This document shows positions 31,961 to 41,104 of a stretch of DNA of 64,000 nucleotides, one piece after another (positions within the stretch are counted from its first letter, which is position 1; each line of letters opens with the position of its first letter). Position numbers and translations under genes: made by a program. The notes under the pieces are model-generated. The model saw nothing but the letters and a program-made list of their open reading frames with translations, was not told where the DNA came from and did not search any database. Source of the stretch: Pampus argenteus (taxonomy: Eukaryota; Chordata; Actinopteri; Scombriformes; Stromateidae); NCBI GenBank assembly GCA_036937835.1, contig CM072870.1, forward strand, positions 62,001-126,000, read 5' to 3'.

Positions 31961-32303
31961 GGAACTAACACGCACGTGCATTTGGCAAAAAAGAACAAGC
32001 TTTATTTTATTGCATTTAAGCAGTACGGGTGTTCTCCCAACACTGATACAATGAAAACTGAAAATCCTGCTCTTAATTAAACTGAAATTGTTCTAATATT
32101 CTATAATTTATGAACATAGTGTCAACAGAAAAGAAAAAAAATGACATAATTGCTGTGCATAATTCTTTCTCAGCACTGTACAAATTATATTTCAAAAAAC
32201 AAACACTGAACTTCTTTCAACAGAGAATCAATTGGCCATGGCAGCCTTGGCTTTGGTGGCCTCAACGGCCTTGGCGGCCTCGGAGGCAGCCCACGACATT
32301 GGC

Positions 32304-35300
32304 CTATTCGGCCTCTTTAGCTTCGGCCTCTGATGCCTCTGTGGCCTCTGATGCCTCTGTGGCCTCTGATGCCTCTGTGGCCTCTGTGGCCTCAGTGGTC
32401 TCTACGACATCGGCCTCTGCTGCCTCAGCCTCTGCGGCTTCAGCCTCAGTGTCCTCTGTGCCTTCAGCCTCGGCTATTTCGGCATCTTCGGCCTCAGTGG
32501 CTTTGGCTTCTGCAGCCTCAGCAGCTTCAGCCTCTGCAGCCTCAGCAGCTTCAGCCTCTGCAGCCTCTGCATCTTCAGCAGCTTCGGCCTCTGCAGCCTC
32601 AGCAGCTTCGGCCTCTGCAGCCTCAGCAGCTTCGGCCTCCGCAGCCTCAGCAGCTTCGGCCTCCGCAGCCTCAGCAGCTTCGGCCTCAGCGGCCTCGGTT
32701 TCTCCTTCTAAGTAGGAAGGAGAAGCCTCAGGGGGCCTCAGCTTGGACGGAGTGGTCAGGACTCCATCGGTGGCCTCGAGCTGATGGGAAGGTGGCCTCC
32801 CGTTGCTTTCTCTTGGCATGTTCAAGACAATGCTGACCTGTTTGAGGCAGTGTTGGTTGTTGTTGTCGACCCTTTGGAGTGTCACTTGGATTTTGGAGGG
32901 TGTGGATGTGGCTACTGTCGACATAAAGTCGCCCTCGGGCTTCTGCTTGGGAGGGGTAGAGGGGACAGGGCCAAAGAGCTTCCTCTTGAGCGGGGGACGA
33001 CGCTGGCTCCTTATCGACACCTCTTCGGAAGAGGATGAGCTGAGTGAGCTGGAATCTGGCTCGTCATCATACACAGGCTCGTCCCCGTCTTCGCTGCTCT
33101 CGGAGGAGAGGGAGTAGCTCGCCTCTCCTTCATCGCAGACTTTGGATTTGCGCTTTGCCTTGGCTTTACGTTTTTCACACATGAGTGCTTTCATCCGTAG
33201 CTTGCGATTTTCATAAGCCGTCTCTCTGGTGGGGAGCGCCACATAAAACCTTTCTGCAGTGGTGGGGTCATGACACATTGCCCGCGCTACCTTTCTCCTC
33301 TCTGTCTCCGACAAGTGCCGCTCAGCCTGAGTGGCCACGCTGCTGCGAATCAAGGTGAAACTGACGGGGCCCTTGAGCCCCGCGTCACTCCATGCAAGAT
33401 GAAGGAATCTTGATGGTTTGCTTAACTTGCACCCCTGGAATGTGTGAAAGATATTGTCACTGTCCTTTCCTCTGGAGCAGCATTTTCCGTCGTGAAACCA
33501 GCGAAGCCAACTGAATTCTATGCAATTGAGCACCAGTGACGCCTGTCCAAAAGTCCTGACCGACTTGTGCTCATCCACCTGTCAGTGAGAGAGAGGGAAG
33601 GTTTATAATTTGGTATGCTTCCAAATGATATGTTTCGAATTTGTGTACTGGTGAATGAAAAAATTGAAGGCTTCCAAATTCTGCCCTTCCAAGTCAGAAC
33701 TGTCCAGAATCTGGAAGCTGCCCCAAGCCTAAATACCACTGTTAAGCAAGAATGTGGAAGGGTTCCAAATTCTGCACTTCCAAGATGGAACTGTCCAGAA
33801 TCTGGAAGCTGCCCCAAGCCTAAATACCACCGTTAAGCGAAAATGTGGAAGGATGGAATCATCCAGAATCTGGATGCTGCCCCAAGTCTAACCCGATATT
33901 AAGCGAGAATGTGGAAGGGTTCCAAATTCTGCACTTCCATATCAGAACTGTCCATAATATGGAATGTGGAATTGTCCAGAATTCGGAAGCTGCCCCAAGC
34001 CTAAATACCACCGTTAAGCGAGAATGTGGAAGGGTTCCAAATTTTGCACTTCCAAGATGGAAATGTCCGCAATATGGAATGTGGAATTGTCCAGAATCCG
34101 GAAGGGTTCCAGATTCTGCCCCTTCCAACCGAAGTCAGAACTGTCCAGAATCTGGAAGCTGCCCCAAGTCTAAATACCACCGTTAAGCGAGAATGTGGAA
34201 GGGTTCCAAATTCTGCACTTCCATATCAGAACTGTCCATAATATGGAATGTGGAATTGTCCAGAATTCGGAAGCTGCCCCAAGTCTAAATACCACCATTA
34301 AGCGAGAATGTGGAAGGGTTCCAAATTCTGCACTTCCAAGTTGGAAATGTCCGCAATATGGAATGTCGAATTGTCCAGAATCCGGAAGGGTTCCAGATTC
34401 TGCCCCTTCCAACCGAAGTCAGAACTGTCCAGAATCTGGAAGCTGCCCCAAGTCTAAATACCACCGTTAAGCGAGAATGCGGAAGGGTTCCAGATTCTGC
34501 CCCTTCCAACCGAAGTCAGAACTGTCCAGAATCTGGAAGCTGCCCCAAGTCTAACACCATGGCTAAGTAAGCGAGAACACTGAAGGAAGAGGGACTACTC
34601 ACCAAGACCTGGAATCTTGTGCCATTATTCCACTGATCCGCATTGGCCACATGCTCCTTTGTCATGTTTGTCAGCACCACTGACCGGTGGCCACTGATTA
34701 CACATAGGTAACCCATCAAGTACCCCATGAGAGTAGAGTGTTCATCCTTTTGGTGTCCACCTTTGTCTATGGCATCTAAAAAGGCAAGGCAAGTCAACTT
34801 TATTTTGTATAGCCCGTTTTCACAAACAGTTTGTCTCGAGAGCAACAAAGAGATCTCTAACCCAGGACGGACAGGCGTCTTACCCATCAGCATGGGAATC
34901 CGTCTCCTGGCGGCATAAAGGAAGCTTAGTTCCTGCTCCGAATCAAGTTGGTTGTCTGTGGAGAAGAGAAAAGAAATGGAGCGTCAGCCCCCCGCGCGAA
35001 GGAAATGTGGCATGTTGACACTCGATAAAAGAACTAACTGGTCTTTTGCCGCTTGACCCGCTGTTGCCGGACGACAACATCCCTTCTAATTTCAGCTTGG
35101 AGCCTGGTCAGCTCATACAGTACACGGTCAATGTCTTCCACCTTCAGTCTGCTCTCTTCCAAGAAAACATTTTTGACATGTTTGTAGAGGCTGACGATAT
35201 TTATCGCCATGTTCCGAATTGTGGTTGGCATATATCCCTTGTTCTTCAGGTAATTCGGGTATCTGTGGAAGACAGCGCAAGAGAGGTGTGATCGACAGGC

Positions 35301-37979
35301 ACTTTTATTTGTATAGCCCGTTTTCACAGTTTGTCTCAAAGGGCTTTATACAGCATCATGACATGACAACATCCAAAAGAGGAGGGATCCCTCACCCTGG
35401 ACGGAGGGAGTGAAGCTGGGCTTTCGCCCTTGCCTTGTTGACCACACACAGACACACACTTACCTCCTGAGCTTGTCCATCCGGGCAAGAAATCGCAAGT
35501 CATGCTTTGTGGCGCTTTCAGGCAGGCTACCCACCATGTAATAACAGAACCGGAAGCAATGAGTGGCAACCTGCTTTGCATTGTCGATTGCTTTCCGGCC
35601 GCTCCGGCCTGACAATTTGAACTCCTGCAGGTCACCGATGGCCTTTTCTGTGAGGGATATGGACAAAGAGACAAAGAACGTTTTTCCAAATCTTGCACCT
35701 TCCAATTCTTGTAGTAATAAGCGGGAATGTGGAAGGCTTCCAGATTCTGCACTTCCATTACAGAACTGTCCAACAGCTGGAACTTGCCCCAAGCCTAATC
35801 CGACGGTAGGCAAGAAGGTGGAAGGGTGGAACTGTCCAGAATCTGGAAGCTGCCCCAGGCCTAAACCGACGGTAAGCAAGAATGTGGAAGGATGGAATCA
35901 TCCAGAATCCGGAAGCTGCCCTGAGTCTAACACTGACGGTAAGTGAGAAGGTGGAAGCCTTCCAGATTCAAATCAAATCAAATTTTATTTATATAGCCCC
36001 AAATCACAAAATACATTTGTCTCAGAGGGCTTTACAATCTGTACAGGGAGTGACACCCTCTGTCCTTAGACCCTCGATTCTGCACTTCCACGTCAGAACT
36101 GTCCAAGAGCTGGAAGTTGCCCCAGGCCTACTCCGACGGTAAGCAAGAAGGTGGAAGGGTTGAATCGCCCAGAATCTGGAAGCTGACCTAGGTCTGACAG
36201 ACCAACAATCAAAGGCACACTTACCATACAGCGTCCCCTTCATCCCGCCTTTCACCACTTGATCTCCTTTGAGGGCAGATTGGGGGGTCTTTTGAAGCGG
36301 CTCCTGCCGTGCGCGCTTCTTGGCTGTCGTCGACTGGAGGTCAGAGGATGTCCTAGCTGATGACATGGGAGTCCTAGCCGCTGCTGGAGCTTCCTTTGAC
36401 ATCTTCTTCAAGGTGGCTTCCAGAGCTTCCACCCGCTTCACCAGTTCCAGACATTTACAGTTGCAGCAGGATGATGGATTACTGTTATTCCCGTCCTTCG
36501 TCTGGGAACTGTAACGTTGGCACCTGGACTGGCTGGCCATCGGAGTTGAAGGCGTCCTCGACCACTGACCCAGGGTTGCAGTGGCGGCACCAGCAGATGA
36601 CAGCGCAGCCGAGGCCGTACCCAAAGGCGTCTCCCACCCACTCTGGGTGGTGGCCGTGGACGGGCTGGACGGCGGACCCGAAGTCGTCGGACCATGCTGC
36701 TGCTCCTCCTCCACCAATGCCGTGGCCCCCTCCTCCTCCACCTCTTCCTCCACTATCTCCACCTCCTCCACTACTGCCATGTCTATGCCTTCTTCCTCCG
36801 CCAACACCACAGCCTCCTCTTCTCCCTCCTGTACCCCCTCTTCCTCCTCCTGTACCCCCTCTTCCTCCTCCATGTCCTCTTTCTCCAGGCTGATATGCCA
36901 TGTACTCTTGAGAGGGGTAGGTGGTTGGACCGGCTGGCCGGATGAGTCGGGATGCACCACCTGGCAGGCTTGCTCGTCACTGCTGCTTGTGCTGGGCGCG
37001 GGGAATTCCACGGTCAGGTCCACAGCTCCATCGTCGTCTGGAGAATGAAAAAAGCCCATGTCTGATTTTGACACACTCCTTCTCTTCCCTAAACCTAAGA
37101 TTGTCTAGGCTTTACCTAGATCACTGAGAGCCCCAAGAGTGGAGACCATAGGCGGGTAGGGGTCGGTTGCCCGGAGGTCCTTAAACTCTCGGGCGATGGC
37201 AAGCCTCCTTGCCTGTAGCATCATTGGCTCTCGTTCCTGCGTAGTAAAATGGTAAAATCGGTCAGATGACGCCACCGCCGACAACCCAGTGTTTTGGCAT
37301 AGGTGTCGAGGCAGCTCAACTTACCGCAGCTGACATGATTTGGTGGCCACTCAGGAGGTGTTTGTCCAGGCGCACGAGGCCTTGCCTTGAACAGATTGGA
37401 CAGTCCAACGGACCCGAACTTCTGCGGAAAGCAAGACAAGGAGGCAAATTCTGTATTCTTATAAGCAAAAATATGGAAGGCTTCCAAATTCTGCACTTCC
37501 AACTTGGAACTGTCCATAATATGGAATGTGGAAGTGTCCAGAATATGGAAGTTGCCCCAAGTCTAAATACCACCATTAAGCGAGAATGTGGAAGGCTTCT
37601 AAATTCTGCACTTCCATACTGGAACTGTCCAGAATCCGGAAGCTGCCCCAAGCCTAAACCCCGAGTCGTCCTAACGGACAGTGGACGAAACACACACAAC
37701 AAAACACAAAGACAAAACACGCATGCATGCATGCAAACATGACAATGCATCTCTTTACCTGGCATTCCCATACTTGATCAGCAGCGCCAGCTCGGCACTG
37801 TTCTGTACAGTGTGTGCGCATTGCAGGTGCTGCTTCAGTCTCGAATAGGTCTGATAGCATAGTGCACACAGCTTTGGAAAGCTTGACTGCAGGTGATGGA
37901 TGGAAAACAGACACATGAAAAACAGGCAGGCAGACAAGCAGGAAAATAAACACAGCTGGTGCGAAGCTCTACTTACCAT
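32304..37979 (-). CDS. Gene E: Crypton-like tyrosine recombinase with two C2H2 fingers, 1,029 aa, ten coding exons
   Basis: Coding exons on the minus strand: 37,977-38,007 (ATG at its end), 37,759-37,886, 37,325-37,421, 37,116-37,236, 36,225-37,037, 35,464-35,647, 35,039-35,262, 34,884-34,955, 34,603-34,775, 32,304-33,578. All have GT-AG borders; codons split by introns join correctly, giving 3,087 coding bases. Residues 8-26 and 51-70 are C2H2 fingers (C8, C11, H21, H26; C51, C54, H65, H70). Residues about 120-390 hold an acidic run, a short coiled coil and KKRARQ. Residues about 388-500 resemble the SAM-like core-binding domain of tyrosine recombinases. The catalytic domain has R578 (GHRS), K610 (EHKS), R683 (TLIRSS), H708 (MCHD) and Y717 (ERFY). 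The tail is an (EAAEA)n run. Crypton transposases use this fold to cut and join DNA through the tyrosine; whether this protein moves DNA or is domesticated is open. Confidence 0.8.
32306..32700 (-). repeat. Coding minisatellite in last exon of gene E
   Basis: A 24-27 bp period of GCC/GCT/TCC-type codons on the plus strand encodes Glu-Ala-rich (EAAEA) repeats at the C-terminus of gene E and, nearer the stop, Thr/Ser-containing EATEASEATEA repeats. Such a charged Ala-rich stretch may be helical. An open frame of Ser/Ala repeats on the other strand is its shadow. Confidence 0.75.
33620..34570. repeat. TGGAATGT-rich minisatellite, block 7 (intron of gene E)
   Basis: The longest block, about eight partly shortened copies, inside the intron before the last exon of gene E. 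A sub-period with CCAACCGAAGTCAGAACTG occurs three times (about 34,125, 34,410 and 34,505). Confidence 0.8.
34776..34883. mobile_element. Short LINE 3'-end fragment in intron of gene E
   Basis: AACTTTATTTTGTATAGCCC and ACAAACAGTTTGTCTCGAGAG, then GAGATCTCTAACCCAGGACG, match parts of the LINE 3' end at 58,330-58,560. The fragment fills nearly the whole 108-bp intron between the exons ending at 34,775 and starting at 34,884, and the donor of the upstream exon lies at its edge. Confidence 0.5.
35291..35405. mobile_element. Short LINE 3'-end fragment in intron of gene E
   Basis: CTTTTATTTGTATAGCCCG, CACAGTTTGTCTCAAAGGGC and GGAGGGATCCCTCACCCTGG correspond to the LINE 3' end at 58,340-58,550, with internal losses. 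Confidence 0.5.
35690..36200. repeat. Minisatellite block 8 with inserted LINE tail
   Basis: Degenerate minisatellite copies at 35,700-35,965 and 36,075-36,190 are split by AAATCAAATTTTATTTATAT...CCTTAGACCCTCGA (35,969-36,076), the same LINE 3' end as at 58,330-58,440. All lies in an intron of gene E. Confidence 0.7.
37460..37665. repeat. TGGAATGT-rich minisatellite, block 9 (intron of gene E)
   Basis: About one and a half copies between coding exons of gene E. Confidence 0.75.
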
Positions 37980-38255
37980 GTTCTCAGTCTGACACGCACG
38001 CTTGGTCCTGATAAACAACAGTGTTGGAGAATTTGGAAGCAAGCGTGGTGAAGACATGGAAGCAAACCATGTGCTTCCACATTCTCATAAGTTACACTAG
38101 CATTAGTGGGCTAATAAGCTAACAAAATTAGCATCTTTCGCAAACCTTAAAAATGGCTCAATTTCACACAGAAACAACACACAACCTGCCTCAATCAGCA
38201 CATAACACACCAAAGCAGACAAACAGCTTTTTCCACAACATAAACAAACACTTAC

Positions 38256-38333
38256 CTGTGTTTTTAGCATAAGAGGAGACTGTGCAGCCACCAGCCTCCA
38301 CTCTACGGTACTTCCTGTAGACACTCAGGAAGC
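38256..38333 (-). promoter_or_regulatory. Gene E first exon and diverged ETS-type palindrome
   Basis: ACTTCCTGTAGACACTCAGGAAG (38,310-38,332) is a looser version of the palindrome before the small genes. A non-coding first exon ends at a donor gtaagt at 38,255, followed by the exon ending in the ATG at 37,977. The layout matches that of the small genes. Confidence 0.5.
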
Positions 38334-38384
38334 TGTCACGTGGTGGGTGTGCCCGGGAGGAACCACAGGTTAAAAGGTGAGAAT

Positions 38385-38710
38385 GTGGAAGATTCCAAAT
38401 TCTGCACTTCCAAGTCAGAAATGTCCGCAATATGGAATGTGGAAATGTCCAGAATCTGGAAGCTGCCCCAAGTCTAAATACCACCATTAAGCGGGAATGT
38501 GGGCCTTCCAAATTCTGCACTTCCAAGTTGGAACTGTCCATAATATGGAATGTGGAACTGTCCAGAATCTGGAAGCTGCCCCAACTCTAAATACCACCAT
38601 TAAGCGAGAATGTGGGCCTTCCAAATTCTGCACTTCCAAGTTGGAACTGTCCATAATATGGAATGTGGAACTGTCCAGAATCTGGAAGCTGCCCCAAGTC
38701 TAAACACAAG
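38385..38710. repeat. TGGAATGT-rich minisatellite, block 10
   Basis: Three well-kept copies between gene E and the 3' end of gene F; two neighbouring copies share the same shortened GTGGGCCTTCC form. Confidence 0.85.
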
Positions 38711-38769
38711 CAAAGTTTATTGAATAAGAACAATAAAGTCATACAAGTCAAACATCAATTTTATTTTAT

Positions 38770-39296
38770 TTAGTCATGTTGACAGACATTACAGCACCAG
38801 ATTGCCCTGAGATCTGGAAATTTGAAGCAACACCCTGACTCTGGCTCTGATTCTTTGGATGGTTCAGACTCACAGTTGCTCATCTTCCATTGGGGAACCA
38901 AGAAAATGGTTGGGGCTCTGGGTTGGGGTTGGGGGTAGAGGAAGACAGGAGGGGGTCGAATCGAGCTATGCCTAACTGGTGGTGTGGAAGGTGGGTTGAG
39001 GAATCCAGGAGGAGAGCATGGGACCCCAAAGGTAAGTAGGCATGGGGACGGTGGGGGTGTCCAGAACTGATCGCCCTCGCTTTGTTGGTCTGGGAGGTAT
39101 GTGCTCCTGGTTGCAGAGATGTCTTGGTCTGTGCACAATGGGCTGCTGGTTTTAAAGTTGAGACAGTTGAGTCTGGATGAGCGGCTGTATCGAGAGGTAT
39201 GTTTGAACTGTGTACAGAGATTATAGGTGAATGGCATGACAAACCACATCACAAAACTACCATACAACTCATTTGCCAGGCTCATCTGCTTACCAT
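38770..39296 (-). CDS. Gene F: small spliced gene, 146 aa, paralogue of gene B
   Basis: Exons: non-coding about 39,532-39,600; 39,294-39,327 ending ATG|gtaagc; 38,770-39,207 after tacacag. 438 bases give 145 codons and a stop in frame. The protein begins FKHTSRYSRSSRLN and ends RAIWCCNVCQHD, with the same Pro-rich middle as gene B plus an ISATRSTYLPDQQ segment also seen in gene A. Non-coding exon, introns and promoter also match gene B closely, so the duplication covered the whole gene. Function unknown. Confidence 0.6.
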
Positions 39297-39618
39297 CTTC
39301 ACGTCAGGTCAAAAGCAGACGCACTGCCTAGAAAAACAATGCAACTGGTTAAAACATGGAAGCAAAGTGCATGCTTCCAGATTCTGATCTATTCCACTAG
39401 CATTAGCATGCCAGATGGCATAGCCACAGATATTGGGAAAACTCAAAGACATGCGAATAAATGCAACACTTGTTTGGTCATCAGAGGGAAAGGGGCACTT
39501 TAGATTGTTGCAGACACCCACCATGACTTACCTGCATTTGTTACTGCGCTTGGACCGTGCTTGGAGGCTGCCAGACTTGCTCTTTCTCACCTGGTTTTGC
39601 AATATCCTCGTTGCTGCT

Positions 39619-39640
39619 ACTTCCTGTTGACACAGGAAGT
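39619..39640 (-). promoter_or_regulatory. ETS-type palindrome, gene F promoter
   Basis: ACTTCCTGTTGACACAGGAAGT with the same flank as before gene B. Confidence 0.6.
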
Positions 39641-39664
39641 GAAAAAGTTGACCTCCTCAGGTAA

Positions 39665-40035
39665 CAGGTGAGAATGTGGAAGGTTTCCAAATTCTGCCTA
39701 TGCTTCCAAATCCTGCACTTCCAAATACTGCCTATGCTTACAACTTCCAAATTCTGCACTTCCATACTGGAACTGTCCAGAATCTGGAATGTGGAACTGT
39801 CCAGAATCTGGAAGCTGCCCCAAGTCTAAATACCACCATTAAGCGAGAAAGTGGAAGCCTTCCAAATTCTGCACTTCCAAGTTGGAACTGTCCATAATAT
39901 GGAATATGGAACTGTCCAGAATCTGGAAGCTGCCCCAAGTCTAAATACCACCATTTAGCGAGAATGTGGAAGCCATCCAAATTCTGCACTTCCAAGTTGG
40001 AACTGTCCAGAATCTGGAAGCTGCCCCAAGCCTAA
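39665..40035. repeat. TGGAATGT-rich minisatellite, block 11
   Basis: About three copies between the gene F promoter and the 3' end of gene G. Confidence 0.8.
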
Positions 40036-40181
40036 CCACCCCTACAAAAAAAACAAGGACAAGTCACATACCTCTAGCAAAAAACTTTATTTGGTCACAA
40101 CATGTTGACCTGAACAGTGAACAAAGCTCGAACGGAACAGAATCCTAACTCTAATTCGCATTTATCTCAGCCCCTCCTTAA

Positions 40182-40465
40182 TCAGATTTCTTTGTGGCCT
40201 TCTTGGGCTGGTTTATCTTCTCCCGGCTTACTATCCTGGCACAGCTCCAATTTCGGGCTTTCATCGGTGGGGGTCGGGGAGGTGGGGCGTTGCTGTGAGC
40301 TGTACAAGCAACAGGTGTACTCAGGCGGAGGGTCATTTGCTCCTGCCCCGCATTGGCTTGGATTCGGATGTTGGCCAGACTGCGTGTTTGGGGGGGACAT
40401 TGTATGGGAATGAAAAACTGCATCACAGCTTACATATCAGTTAAACACCCTTGCATACTTACCAT
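40182..40465 (-). CDS. Gene G: small spliced gene, 66 aa, shortened paralogue of gene C
   Basis: Exons: non-coding 40,704 to about 40,775; 40,463-40,500 ending ATG|gtaagt; 40,182-40,379 after acgcag. It begins SGQHPNPSQCGAGANDPPPEYTCC like gene C but has only one copy of the 38-residue repeat. A small length change after KPGED shifts the frame, so it ends PAQEGHKEI instead of KKATKKSD. The start, splice sites and PPxY-type segment are intact, so it may still make a short protein or be an early pseudogene. Confidence 0.5.
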
Positions 40466-40789
40466 TTTGTGTCAAAATCAGCCATGGGGAGATGTGCCTC
40501 CTAGGATACAAAAGGAATGTAAAAGGTGAGAATGTGGAAGCAGACCACATGGTTCCAAAATCCTATTTAATGTGCTAGCACTAGCTCGCTAGCAGCGACA
40601 AAAAAAAAAAAAAAAGATTTTACACAAATAAACATGCTCTGATTTTGGTCCCCCGAGGGATAACCGCCACGTGAGGTTTTTGGGGTCACCTACACACACT
40701 TACCTTCTCTCAAATGAAATTTCAGCAGCACCAGCGAAGAGCTGCCGTTTGTGTAGCTGCCGAGTTCGTCTTTACCAATATAATGGGTG

Positions 40790-40811
40790 ACTTCCTGTTG
40801 ACACAGGAAGT
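40790..40811 (-). promoter_or_regulatory. ETS-type palindrome, gene G promoter
   Basis: ACTTCCTGTTGACACAGGAAGT; the flank differs slightly (GAACGAGTTGACC). Confidence 0.55.
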
Positions 40812-40849
40812 GAACGAGTTGACCTCTGTTAATAAGTAAGTATGTGGAA

Positions 40850-41090
40850 GATTCCATAGTTTCACTTACAAGCGATTCCTTATTTCAACTCAACAGGCAG
40901 GAACATGGAAGGCTTCCAAATTATGCACTTCCAAGTTGGAACTGTCCATAATATGGAATGTGGAACTGTCCAGAATCTGGAAGCTGCCCCAAGTCTAACC
41001 CCATGGTAAGCGAGAATGTGGAAGCTGAACTGTCCATATTGTGGAATTGTTCAGGTTATAGAATTGTCTTGAATCTGGAAGCTGCCCCAA
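40850..41090. repeat. TGGAATGT-rich minisatellite, block 12
   Basis: About two copies upstream of gene G, ending where the LINE-derived satellite begins. Confidence 0.75.
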
Positions 41091-41104
41091 GTCTAAATAC
41101 CACC

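Noticed and set aside
32110..32836. Plus-strand Ser/Ala-rich (201 aa) and Leu/Gln-rich (167 aa) frames
   Set aside because: Opposite strand of the Glu-Ala coding repeat of gene E.
26923..34570. Many frames reading NMECGTVQNLEAAPSLNTT-like peptides on both strands
   Set aside because: Translations of the minisatellite in several frames; no start or splice logic.
36396..37048. Plus-strand frames rich in Pro, Ser or Leu, and a minus-strand Gly-rich frame
   Set aside because: Other frames of the acidic exon of gene E; splice phases support only one frame.
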